From: Candidatus Tectimicrobiota bacterium
Lineage (GTDB): Bacteria; JACPUC01
DNA length: 64,000 bases
Assembly (NCBI GenBank): GCA_016192455.1
Contig: JACPUC010000026.1
Span: 213,355-277,354 of the forward strand
Direction of reading: 5' to 3'
Part shown: positions 8,320 to 16,532 of the stretch, in pieces
Position numbering within the stretch: position 1 is the first letter of the stretch
Layout of the letters: each line of letters opens with the position of its first letter
Made by a program: the position numbers and the translations under genes
The notes under the pieces: model-generated
Seen by the model: only the letters and a program-made list of their open reading frames with translations
The model's database searches: none
Told to the model about the DNA's origin: nothing

Positions 8320-10611
8320 TCAACCCCTCCTCTGGCGCTGCTTGGCCTCGAGCGCCTTTACCACGTCGGCGGGCGAGATCGGCAGCCGGGTAAACATCAC
8401 GCCGGTGGCATCGTAGACGGCATTGACGAGGGCGGAGATCACCGCCAGGCCCGCCGCCTCGGCCGCCTCCTTGGCGCCGTAGGGGCCGTCAGGATCGTTC
8501 GACTCAACGATCAGGGAGACGATCTCCGGGGTCTCCTTGATGGTCGGGATATGGTACTCCAGCAGGTTCGGGTTCAGGGCCATCCCGCCGTCCCACGTGA
8601 ACCCCTCGTGGAACACCTGGCCGATGCCGAAGAGTACCGACCCGTGCACCTGCCCGTCCACGGCGCGGGGATTGATGGCCTTGCCGCAATCCTGCGCCGC
8701 CGCCACCTTCAGGACGGTCACCTCGCCGGTTTCTGGATCAACCTCCACCTCGGCGGTCACGGCGCCATAGCTGTAGGTGCCGGTGGCCTGGCCGTACTGC
8801 TTGCCCGGCGTCAGCCAATCGCGATTGAAGTTAATTTTCGGCGTGTAGCTGCCGCGGCCGAGCACCGGGCGGCCGACGGCGTAGGCATGGCGCACCAGGG
8901 CGCCGATGCCGACGCGGCGCTGCGGCGCGCCGCGCACCCAGAGCTCGCCGTTGTAGCCCTCGATGTCCGCCACGTTCGCCTCCAGGCGCTCCGCCGCCAG
9001 CGCCAGCAACTGCTCGCGGGCGTCGAGCGCCGCGGCGCGCACGCCGTTGCCGGAGACGAAGGTGGCCGACATGCTGTAGGCGCCGGGGTCCTGCGGCGTC
9101 GTCTCGGAGTCGGCGGAGATGAGCTCGATGCTGGAGACGGGTACGCCCAGCGCCTCGGCGGCCACCTGCACCACCATCGTGTTGTTCCCCTGGCCGTTGT
9201 CCACGGCGCCGGTGAACAGCGTCAGGCTGGCATCCTCGTTGAACTTGAGGTAGGCGGAGGAGCTGGAGCGGAAGCCCATGTTGAAGCCGTTGATCATCCC
9301 CGCGCCGCCGATGCCGCGCCCGCGCAGCTTGCCGTTGGCGGACGGCTTCGGCGTCTTCCAGTTGACGGCGCCGGCGCACGCCTCGAGGGCCTCGCTGAGG
9401 CCGGAGCTGACGACGCGCGAGCCGCTCAGGGCTTCCTCCCCCGTCTTCATGGCGTTGCGCAGGCGGATGTCCAGGGGATCGATGCCAAGGTCCTTGGCGC
9501 AGAGATCGAGGAGGCAGCTCTCGGCGTAGTGAACCTGCTGGCCGCCGTGCCCCTTCATAGCGCCGCGGATGGGCCGGTTCGTGTAGATGCGGCGACCGCG
9601 CCAGCGCAGGCTCTTGCTGCGCAGGGCGATCTCGACCATCGCCAGGGGCCAGCCGATGGCGATGGGGCCGGTGCTCATGTAGGCGCCGCCGTCGGCAAGG
9701 AGATCGAGGGTCTTCGCCAGGATGGCGCCGTCCTTGGTCAGCGCCAATCCCATGGTGACCTCCATGGGGTGCTTCTGGCGCGACATCATGAGGGACTCTT
9801 CGCGGCTTAGGGTGATGCGCACCGGGCGGCCGCAGGCGATGCTCAGGCGGGCGGCGCAGTAGTCGGCCGGGAAGGTTTCGGAGCGTCCGCCGAAGGCGCC
9901 GCCGGAGAAGACCTTGTGGACGCGGATTTTCTGCGCCGGCAGGTCGAGGACGTTGGAGAGGGCGCGGCGGCGCGCGAAGGGGGAGGTGGTCGGCGCCCAG
10001 ATAAGGAGCTTGCCGCCGCTGTAGGAGGCGAGGACGCCGTAGGGCTCCATCTGCACGTGCGAGATGGCCTCGCAGAAGAAGGTCTCCGTGCGGCGGTAGT
10101 CGGCCCGGCGCCAGCACGCATCCACGTCGCCGTAAGAGGTGTTGTTCTCGGCGCCGATGTTGTTCGGTGCATGCTCGTGGAGCTGCGGCGCCCCCGGCTC
10201 CATCGCCTTCTTGAAGTCGAAGACGGCGGGCAGATCCTCGTAGTCGACGCTGATGAGCGCCAGCGCCTCCTGGGCGACGTCCTGGCTGGTGGCCGCCACC
10301 GCGGCTACTTCCTCGCCGATGTAGCGCACCTTGTCGCGCGCCAGGAGGAACTGGTCGCGGCTGTTCGTGAAGACCCCGTAGGGGATGCCGGCGTACGACT
10401 CGCCGGTGACGACGGCCCGCACGCCGCGCAGCTTCTTCGCCTTGCTCACGTCGATGCCGCGGATGCGCGCATGGGGGAAGGGGGAGCGCAGGATGGCGCC
10501 GTAGAGCATGCCGGGCGGACGATGGTCGGAATAGTAGGCAGCCGCTCCGGTCACCTTCTCGATGCCGTCCACGCTCGGGATCGGCTGGCCTACCACGTGG
10601 AGGTCGTTCAT
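8320..10611 (-). CDS. hcrA: 4-hydroxybenzoyl-CoA reductase-like molybdenum subunit
   Basis: A 763-residue molybdopterin-cytosine-dinucleotide-binding subunit of the xanthine dehydrogenase family. Blocks seen are the N-terminal IEKVTGAAAYYSDHRPPGMLYGAI-like region, GGAFGGRSE in the cofactor domain, DNGQGNNTMVVQ, and a C-terminal GPYGAKEAAEAAG segment with the presumed active-site Glu. Length is close to known HcrA (about 769). Together with the [2Fe-2S] subunit upstream and the FAD subunit downstream it forms a complete heterotrimer. The likely reaction is reductive removal of the para-hydroxyl from 4-hydroxybenzoyl-CoA to give benzoyl-CoA. That assignment is inferred from the companion subunit's extra cluster; oxidation of another aromatic or N-heterocycle remains possible. 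GAGGAG precedes the ATG. Confidence 0.8.
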   Translation of the reverse strand: MNDLHVVGQPIPSVDGIEKVTGAAAYYSDHRPPGMLYGAILRSPFPHARIRGIDVSKAKKLRGVRAVVTGESYAGIPYGVFTNSRDQFLLARDKVRYIGEEVAAVAATSQDVAQEALALISVDYEDLPAVFDFKKAMEPGAPQLHEHAPNNIGAENNTSYGDVDACWRRADYRRTETFFCEAISHVQMEPYGVLASYSGGKLLIWAPTTSPFARRRALSNVLDLPAQKIRVHKVFSGGAFGGRSETFPADYCAARLSIACGRPVRITLSREESLMMSRQKHPMEVTMGLALTKDGAILAKTLDLLADGGAYMSTGPIAIGWPLAMVEIALRSKSLRWRGRRIYTNRPIRGAMKGHGGQQVHYAESCLLDLCAKDLGIDPLDIRLRNAMKTGEEALSGSRVVSSGLSEALEACAGAVNWKTPKPSANGKLRGRGIGGAGMINGFNMGFRSSSSAYLKFNEDASLTLFTGAVDNGQGNNTMVVQVAAEALGVPVSSIELISADSETTPQDPGAYSMSATFVSGNGVRAAALDAREQLLALAAERLEANVADIEGYNGELWVRGAPQRRVGIGALVRHAYAVGRPVLGRGSYTPKINFNRDWLTPGKQYGQATGTYSYGAVTAEVEVDPETGEVTVLKVAAAQDCGKAINPRAVDGQVHGSVLFGIGQVFHEGFTWDGGMALNPNLLEYHIPTIKETPEIVSLIVESNDPDGPYGAKEAAEAAGLAVISALVNAVYDATGVMFTRLPISPADVVKALEAKQRQRRG

Positions 10612-10620
10612 GACATCTCC

Positions 10621-11115
10621 TCAAACCTGCACGGGCGCGCGCATCGCCGCGGCGGCTCTCTGCACGGCCTCGATGATGTGGACGTAGCCGGTGCAGCGAC
10701 AGAGCACTGAACCAAGGGCCGCGCGGATGTCCTCGACGCCCGCCTCGGGGCAGCGCTCGAGCAGCGCCTTCGCCGACAGGATCATGCCCGCGGTGCAGTA
10801 GCCGCACTGCATCGCCCAGGTGTCGAGGAAGGCCGTCTGCAGCGGATGGAGCTGACCGTTCTCCGCCAGCCCTTCGATGGTCTCGACCCGCCGTCCGTCG
10901 CACTCCACGGCGAGGGTGAGGCAGGAGAGCACCGGCTGGCCGTCGAGGAGGAGGGTGCAGCAACCGCAGTCGCCCTTGTTGCACCCCATCTTGGCGCCAG
11001 TGAGGTGGAGGTCCTCACGAATGACATCAAGGAGGGTGCGATGGGTGGGCGTGGTGAGGTCATGGGGTTCCCCATTCACCTCCAGCTCAATCGTCTGGTA
11101 GCAAGGTTCCGTCAT
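10621..11115 (-). CDS. hcrC: 4-hydroxybenzoyl-CoA reductase-like [2Fe-2S] subunit
   Basis: A 164-residue small subunit with two [2Fe-2S] clusters. The plant-ferredoxin type uses Cys45, Cys50, Cys53 and Cys65 (GCNKGDCGCC...SC). The helical type uses Cys104, Cys107, Cys139 and Cys141 (CGYCTAG and CRCTGY). Length fits HcrC (about 161). It is the first gene of a three-gene operon, 9 bp ahead of the molybdenum subunit. The complex would pass electrons between the FAD subunit and molybdenum in the cytoplasm. Close relatives include CO dehydrogenase and isoquinoline oxidoreductase small subunits, so this subunit alone does not fix the substrate. Confidence 0.85.
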   Translation of the reverse strand: MTEPCYQTIELEVNGEPHDLTTPTHRTLLDVIREDLHLTGAKMGCNKGDCGCCTLLLDGQPVLSCLTLAVECDGRRVETIEGLAENGQLHPLQTAFLDTWAMQCGYCTAGMILSAKALLERCPEAGVEDIRAALGSVLCRCTGYVHIIEAVQRAAAAMRAPVQV

Positions 11116-11289
11116 TACCTTGTTCCCTTCTTAGCACATGGATCAACCGGGTCCGCTCTCGCCGCGGCAACCTGGCGGGGTCCCAGCTCCGCTTCTCTGA
11201 GGTGTTCCCCTGCTTCGCCCAAGGCGCCCAGGCGCAGGCGGGCGGGGTGCGCGCCAGCGCGGTTGCACGCTGCTCCCGAGCCCTAGGGG

Positions 11290-12465
11290 CTACCCCGCCA
11301 GTAGCGCGCGAGCCACGATCAGGCGCTGGATTTCCGCCGAGCCGTCGTAGATGCGCATAATGCGCGTGTCGCGGTACATCCGCTCGACCAGGCTCGCCGC
11401 CGCGCCGTCGGCCTGGAGGCCGAGGATGCCGAAGAAGTCCACGGCGCGGTCGGCGACGCGGTTGACCACCTCCGTGCCGAAGAACTTCGCCATCGAGGCC
11501 TCCGTCGAGCAGCGCTCGCCGCGGCCCATGCGCGCCGCCGTGGTGTAGAGGAGCAGCCGCAGGGCGTAGATCTCCGTCTCATTCGCGGCCAATAGCTCCG
11601 CGAGCCTGCCGCGCCGCCCCCGCACGCCGAAACCGGCGCCGTTCCCGGCCCGCTTCCCAGCCTGGGCGGCAGCGTACTCCCGGCAGCTCTCCTGCAGGCG
11701 GCCCGCCGCCCCCAGCCCGCCGGCCGCCATGCCAAGGCGCCCCTTGTCGAGGGCACGCATGGCGACGCGGAACCCCTTGTTCACTTCGCCGATGACGTTG
11801 CGCTTCGGCACGCGGCAGTCGTGCAGGCGCAGCTCGCAGGTGGCCGCGCCGCGCAGCCCCATGAGGCGGTCGACCGGGCCGAGATCCAGACCCGGCGTCT
11901 GGCGCTCCACGAAGAACGCCGTCATGCCGCGGTTGCCGGCCGCCGGGTTCGTCTTCGCCAGGATGGTGTAGTAACTCGCGTGCGGCCCGTTCGACACCCA
12001 GATCTTTTGGCCGTTGAGCACGTAGGCATCGCCGTCGTCGACGGCCCGCGTTTGGATGGCGGCGGCATCCGAGCCGGCATTCGGCTCGGTGAGGGCGAGG
12101 GAGGCAATGGCCTCGCCGCGCGCCAGCTTCGGCAGGTAGGCGCGCTTCAGCTCCTCGGAGCCTTCGTACACCAGGCCCATGGCGCCGATGCCGCTGTTTG
12201 TTGTGATGCGCGTGCGCAGGCAGAGGTTTGTGGTGGCGATCTCTTCAAGGACGAGGATCTCCGCCACCAGCGGCAGCTCGAGGCCCCCATAGGCGGCGGG
12301 GATGCTCAATCCGAAGAGGCCCAGCTCGCGCATGCGCCGCAGGAGGTGCTCCGGGATAACCCCTTCCTCCTCGATCCGCTGTTCCAGCGGGCGCACCTCG
12401 CGGCGCACGAAGTCCCGCACCTGGTCACGCAGCGTTAACTCAGCGGCACTGAATCCAAAATGCAT
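11290..12465 (-). CDS. acyl-CoA dehydrogenase
   Basis: A 391-residue flavoprotein of the acyl-CoA dehydrogenase family. Signatures are the LALTEPNAGSDAA block and the NGQKIWVSNG block around the FAD site. The usual C-terminal catalytic segment reads RIYDGSAEIQR here instead of the common IYEGT-type. The residue aligned with the usual catalytic Glu is therefore Asp374. It would introduce a double bond into an acyl-CoA and pass electrons to ETF. Position next to the hydroxybenzoyl-CoA-reductase-like genes on the same strand (174 bp gap) suggests an alicyclic or branched acyl-CoA substrate; this is inference. The start ATG leads straight into the family's N-terminal helix. Confidence 0.85.
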   Translation of the reverse strand: MHFGFSAAELTLRDQVRDFVRREVRPLEQRIEEEGVIPEHLLRRMRELGLFGLSIPAAYGGLELPLVAEILVLEEIATTNLCLRTRITTNSGIGAMGLVYEGSEELKRAYLPKLARGEAIASLALTEPNAGSDAAAIQTRAVDDGDAYVLNGQKIWVSNGPHASYYTILAKTNPAAGNRGMTAFFVERQTPGLDLGPVDRLMGLRGAATCELRLHDCRVPKRNVIGEVNKGFRVAMRALDKGRLGMAAGGLGAAGRLQESCREYAAAQAGKRAGNGAGFGVRGRRGRLAELLAANETEIYALRLLLYTTAARMGRGERCSTEASMAKFFGTEVVNRVADRAVDFFGILGLQADGAAASLVERMYRDTRIMRIYDGSAEIQRLIVARALLAG

Positions 12466-12737
12466 CCTGGAAAGCCCGGCTGGATGAGACGACGGAGCAG
12501 CGGGGGGAATTGAGAGGCTGGCGGCGTGCGGCAGGTGGGCGATACATCGTCCTCCCCGAGGCAGTTCCCCTTCGCGAGCTGGAGCAATAGTCGTGCCGGC
12601 CTCCTTACGTCGCCGCCGCTGCGGGGAGAGGGCGTGAGCCGCCGCCCCGTGCAGGCGGTCGCCACCGAGGAACTCCGCCGCATCGCTCTCTGCCGCGTGG
12701 TTGGCCTATATGTTGCGGCTCGAAATGGCGGCTTTCA

Positions 12738-12779
12738 TTGATCCACGTCAAGTTTTCCCCTTCCAGCCGGGAGCATATT
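12738..12779 (+). promoter_or_regulatory. FNR-type class II promoter upstream of hemerythrin
   Basis: TTGATCCACGTCAA (12738-12751) is an FNR/NNR-type half-site pair. A -10-like CATATT lies at 12774-12779, exactly where the -10 falls when the box is centred at -41.5. The predicted start is near 12786, rightward toward the hemerythrin gene. The rest of the 690-bp gap (12466-13158) holds no convincing gene; short frames lack motifs. Confidence 0.6.
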
Positions 12780-12921
12780 AGCCACGCAGAGAGCTGTCAT
12801 GGCGATGGCGCTAAGCGGCAGCGTGCTGCGCTCCACCGCTTACCGCGCCACCCGGCGAGTGGCGCGCGCCGTGCGCGAGGCAAATCGCCGCGGGAGATCA
12901 AACTCCTGGAGGTGAACGGTT

Positions 12922-12959
12922 GGCAACGGCCCCGCTTCGGGCCCGTAGAAGCCGTTGCC
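12922..12959 (+). other. leader stem-loop ahead of hemerythrin
   Basis: GGCAACGGC (12922-12930) pairs perfectly with GCCGTTGCC (12951-12959), enclosing a small CCCG/CGGG stem. It lies inside the roughly 370-nt leader predicted from the FNR-type promoter. No known riboswitch class is recognised. Confidence 0.35.
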
Positions 12960-13158
12960 TCGCGTGCACCTTGAGAAGCCACCACGGTTGGGGGGAAAGG
13001 GTGGCAGGCGGGCCGGCGCGGCGGCGTTAACCGCCGGCGTCACAGCTTATCCCGCGCCTGATGGCTCCACACCCCCCTGACTACTCTCGGCCGACGGGCG
13101 CACCTGAGTGCGCAATTCGCCCCGCAATCGCCACGAAGCTAGCCAGGAGATTGAGAGG

Positions 13159-13668
13159 GTGACGAATCCACTGGACCTGCTTACAGAACAGCATCAACAC
13201 GGCTTGCGCGAGCTGGACCGCCTCGACGCCGCGCTCTCCAGAGTGCAGACGAGCGGCAACCTTGCGGCTGAGCTGGCGACGATCAGGCAGGCGGTCACGT
13301 TCCTTGATACGGAGGTGCGCCAGCATAACCAGATCGAGGAGGACCACCTCTTCCCCGTGCTTGAAGCCACCGCTCCCGGCGGCCCCATCGGGGTGATGCT
13401 GGATGAGCACCGTGAGCTGTGGGCCGCACTCGATGCGCTGCAGAACAGCCTCCGCAAACTGGCGGCGAGGAGCACCGATGAGGCGGCGCGCGATCTCCTG
13501 CTGCGCGAGGGGCTGCACATCTGCGACCTGCTGCGCAACCACATCGCCAAGGAGGAGAACATCCTCTTCCCCAGCGCCCGCGAATGCCTGACGCCGAGCC
13601 AGCTCGAGCGCATCTCCTGGGCCATGGAGGGGGAAGCCTCGGAGGAGTACAAGCGGCGCGACACGTGA
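13159..13668 (+). CDS. hemerythrin domain-containing protein
   Basis: A 169-residue HHE cation-binding protein. The His/Glu pattern of a non-haem di-iron four-helix bundle is visible: DLLTEQHQHG near the N-terminus, VRQHNQIEEDHLFP, LDEHRELW, and RNHIAKEENILFP. Such proteins bind O2, NO or iron, or help repair iron-sulfur proteins. GTG 13159 is chosen because a purine-rich GAGATTGAGAGG precedes it and the domain starts right after; an upstream start at 13108 lacks homology. It stands downstream of an FNR-type promoter and before the FNR-like regulator gene, which suits a role in oxygen or nitric oxide handling. The exact role is unknown. Confidence 0.85.
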   Translation: MTNPLDLLTEQHQHGLRELDRLDAALSRVQTSGNLAAELATIRQAVTFLDTEVRQHNQIEEDHLFPVLEATAPGGPIGVMLDEHRELWAALDALQNSLRKLAARSTDEAARDLLLREGLHICDLLRNHIAKEENILFPSARECLTPSQLERISWAMEGEASEEYKRRDT

Positions 13669-14510
13669 CTTAGCGCGTGCCGTGCTGGCGGCTCACGGCA
13701 GACGCCGGCTCTGCCTGCCTTTTCTCCCTTGGGGCGCCAAGAAAGGGGCATGGCTGCTTGCCATGAACGCGCCACGGAAAGCGCTCACCGCCAACAAGCT
13801 GGAAGGGGGAGGACCGGCTGCGGCAAGGCAGAAGAAGGGGCTGTTGCGCCTGATTTCTCTAGTATCCGATGACGTTACTGTCGCGTGTGTGGCATTTTGT
13901 CCCGATTCTATGTCTCAGACTATCTTCATTGTCCCACTGTTTGAAGGTCTCCCCCCTCCGCAGAACCAGTAAAGCTCTCCCAAGACACCTTTCTTCATCC
14001 CCAACCCAGTGGCGAGCGCATTTTCTTGACTTTTGTCATACTCTTAGGGTACTCATAAGGTGTTGTGCTACAATGAATTGGTTTTTCCAGTCCGAACTAG
14101 AGGCAGATGGGGAGGGGGAGTACGCCGCCCGGGGGGCGGAATTTGGCACTAAACATGCTCCAAGCAAGAATCAGGACTCTTCCCAGTCGGCGCCGCGGTT
14201 GCACCACACAGCCGCTGGATAGGGTTGGAGGGAGTGCCAAGAGGGATGCCCTTCTTCCATCAGGCTGCTGGAGGGGCGCGGCCGAGAAGGCGCAACGAGA
14301 GGATGGCGAAGAGAGGCGCACGCATCCGAGGCACGTGGGAGGGGGCGCCGGGCGGCGGAGCGAACGAGCTGCAAGGGTGGCACGCTCTACCGACGCGGAC
14401 ACGGAGCTGAGCGTGCGCCGCGCCAGGCCTCTCCCAGGTTCGCCTCTCCAAGCTCGCATCAACTCCGGCGTTGTTGCCGGTGGAGCTTTCGTTGGGATGA
14501 GGAGGTCGCT
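13669..14510. other. intergenic region, no gene seen
   Basis: An 842-bp gap between the hemerythrin and FNR-like genes. Short overlapping frames on both strands are compositional and carry no motif. An AT-richer patch near 14020-14095 contains TTGACT (14026) and TACAAT (14069) but not at a normal spacing from each other. It may hold the promoter of the FNR-like gene. Confidence 0.5.
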
Positions 14511-15206
14511 ATGCAACCGAATTGCGCAAGCTGTAAGTCGACCACCGACTGTCATTGGAGCTCATTGAACGACAAGCTCATCGAGGACCTGGTTCACCAG
14601 AGCAGCGTGCGCAGCTATGCCAAGAAGCAATACATCTTCCATGAATCGGATCCGGTGCATGGCTTGTACATCCTGTGCGAAGGCCTCGTGAAGCTCATCA
14701 AGACCACCGCCAACAGCCGCCAGGTCATCGTCAAGCTGGTATATCCCGGGGAACTTCTCGGGGGCCTCTTCTTCCTGAACGGCAACGACGCCTCCTTCTC
14801 CGCCCAGGCGGTGGAAGACTCCTCCATCTGCTTCACGCATCGCAGCTACATCGAGCAGGTACTGCTGCGCGACGCCAACCTCTCTCTCAACCTCCTCACC
14901 TACTTCAACGAACAACTCTGCAACAGCTTCCAGACCCTGTGCGAGTTTGCCGCCTTCGACGTGGAGCAGCGCCTCGCCGGCACCCTGCTGCGCTTTGCCG
15001 AGCACTACTCCGTGGAGACGCGGGACGGCTTGGCCTGTCATCTGCCGCTGCGGCGCGGCGAGCTGGCCGAGTTCCTCGGCACCACCGCCGAGACCACAGC
15101 GCGCACCCTCAGCAACTTGAAGCGGCAGCAGATCATCGCCCTGGAACGGCGCACCATCACCTTCCTGGATGTTGACCGCCTGCGGGCCATTGCCAAACGC
15201 TCCTGA
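14511..15206 (+). CDS. fnr: FNR-like oxygen-sensing transcriptional regulator
   Basis: A 231-residue Crp/Fnr-family regulator. The N-terminus has Cys5-x2-Cys8-x5-Cys14, the spacing of the three N-terminal [4Fe-4S] ligands of Escherichia coli FNR. Cys107 in SSICFTH aligns with the fourth ligand, FNR Cys122. A cyclic-nucleotide-like barrel follows, then a C-terminal winged helix. Its recognition helix reads AETTAR where FNR has VETISR, keeping the Glu and Arg that read TTGAT half-sites. It should bind DNA only when its cluster is intact, at low oxygen. A matching site lies 150 bp past its stop, ahead of the benzoyl-CoA-reductase operon. AGGAGG precedes the ATG. Confidence 0.85.
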   Translation: MQPNCASCKSTTDCHWSSLNDKLIEDLVHQSSVRSYAKKQYIFHESDPVHGLYILCEGLVKLIKTTANSRQVIVKLVYPGELLGGLFFLNGNDASFSAQAVEDSSICFTHRSYIEQVLLRDANLSLNLLTYFNEQLCNSFQTLCEFAAFDVEQRLAGTLLRFAEHYSVETRDGLACHLPLRRGELAEFLGTTAETTARTLSNLKRQQIIALERRTITFLDVDRLRAIAKRS

Positions 15207-15355
15207 CGCCAGTCTGCACCCCCGCTGGTTTCCAACGGGGCTCCTCTTCACGCCACCTGAAACGCGCTTCACGGGGATAAAAAAAGTGGCGAAGAGATTC
15301 GTTAGCTATGAAATTATGTGTGAGCATAAAAATTTTGCTCAAATCGTTAGATTCC

Positions 15356-15397
15356 TTGATTTTCATCAATTTTTTCCACCAACGACTGGCGCATGTT
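15356..15397 (+). promoter_or_regulatory. FNR-type class II promoter of the benzoyl-CoA-reductase-like operon
   Basis: TTGATTTTCATCAA (15356-15369) is a perfect FNR palindrome. The hexamer CATGTT at 15392-15397 sits exactly where the -10 falls for a box centred at -41.5, giving a start near 15404. The surrounding DNA is AT-rich compared with its neighbours. The rest of the 425-bp gap (15207-15631) has a short CCCCG/CGGGG stem just after the regulator stop and about 230 nt of leader, with no gene. Confidence 0.75.
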
Positions 15398-15631
15398 GTG
15401 GAACGAGAAAGCCGCCAGCCGGCGCCGAGAGCATGCTCCCGGCAGGCTGCTGGCCTCGAACTCCTGCCGCCGCAAAGCAGGCGCCGGCGGGAGAGGCCGC
15501 GGGATCAGCAGGGCCGCCGGCCAACGAGAGCGGAGGTCAAATTGCAAGCGGGCCACAGGGCGGAGCGGGTGACGAACGGCAGGCGGCTGGCGAGTCGCCG
15601 GCGGCGCTCATTCTGAGAAGGAACCCAGGCT

Positions 15632-16477
15632 GTGACGGGCGCGATCGACATCCTCTGCTACTTCTTCAGCCATGAAGCGATCCAGAAGTACTGGTACGAC
15701 TGCGAGGAGCTCTACCGCGTGGTGCTCTGGTGGCAGATGCAGGATCGCGTGCAGGGACGCTCGCTCGACGAGTTCGTCGCCCTGCTGGACGAGGCGGGGG
15801 TGGAGAAGGTGCTCATCCCGGCCACGAAGATGATGTCCTACAAGACCAAGAAGATGCTATGGGACATCAGCCCCGACGAGGTTCTCGCCGTCGTGCAGAG
15901 CAAGCCGGACCGCTTCGTCGGCATGGCGGGCTTCAACCCCTACAGCGGCATGGCCGGGGTGCAAGAAGTGGAGCATGCGGTGCGTACCCTCGGCTTCCGC
16001 GGCGTCCACCTCCACACCTATGGCTTCGGCCTCGAGCTGGACCACCGCAAGTACTACCCGCTCTACGCCAAGTGCGTCGAGCTTGGCGTTCCCGTCGTCA
16101 TGCAGGTGGGCCACTCCGCCGAGCACATGCCCAGCGCCCTGGGCCGGCCCATCCTGGTTGATACCATCGCCCTCGATTTCCCCGATCTGAACATCGTGGG
16201 GGCCCACACCGGCTGGCCGTGGACCGACGAGATGATCGCCCTCGCCTGGAAGCACGAGAACGTCTACATCGGCATCGACGCGCACCACCCCCGCTACCTC
16301 GATCCCTCCCTCCTCCGCTTCATGAAGTCGCGCGGCAGGACGAAGGTCCTGTGGGGAACGAACTACCCGGTGGTGGCGCACGCCTCGGCCAACTACATGC
16401 GCGAACACCTGGGCCTCAGCCCAGAAGTGCAAGACCTGATCCTGCGCGAGAATGCGCGCAAGCTTTTCGGGTTGTAA
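15632..16477 (+). CDS. amidohydrolase-2 (ACMSD-like) protein lacking metal ligands
   Basis: A 281-residue TIM-barrel protein of the amidohydrolase-2 group, related to ACMSD and gamma-resorcylate decarboxylases. Barrel blocks are clear: GFRGVHLHTYGFG, VVMQVGHSAEH and NIVGAHTGWPW. The N-terminal His-x-His metal site is absent; the equivalent strand reads IDILCYFF. The C-terminal catalytic Asp of the usual GTDYP block is Asn (GTNYP). It may therefore be non-catalytic or use another metal arrangement. It is the first gene of the operon behind an FNR-type promoter and is followed 55 bp later by the benzoyl-CoA-reductase-like subunits. The start is GTG, with GAAGGA upstream. Confidence 0.75.
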   Translation: MTGAIDILCYFFSHEAIQKYWYDCEELYRVVLWWQMQDRVQGRSLDEFVALLDEAGVEKVLIPATKMMSYKTKKMLWDISPDEVLAVVQSKPDRFVGMAGFNPYSGMAGVQEVEHAVRTLGFRGVHLHTYGFGLELDHRKYYPLYAKCVELGVPVVMQVGHSAEHMPSALGRPILVDTIALDFPDLNIVGAHTGWPWTDEMIALAWKHENVYIGIDAHHPRYLDPSLLRFMKSRGRTKVLWGTNYPVVAHASANYMREHLGLSPEVQDLILRENARKLFGL

Positions 16478-16532
16478 CGGTTTCGCACCGGCGGCTGCGC
16501 CCGCATGGCGCGCGGCGGAGCCGGAGGGAGGG

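Noticed and set aside
8551-9810. Long open frames antisense to the molybdenum-hydroxylase and other GC-rich genes
   Set aside because: They are compositional shadows, rich in Ala, Arg, Gly and His with no motifs, lying opposite well-supported genes.
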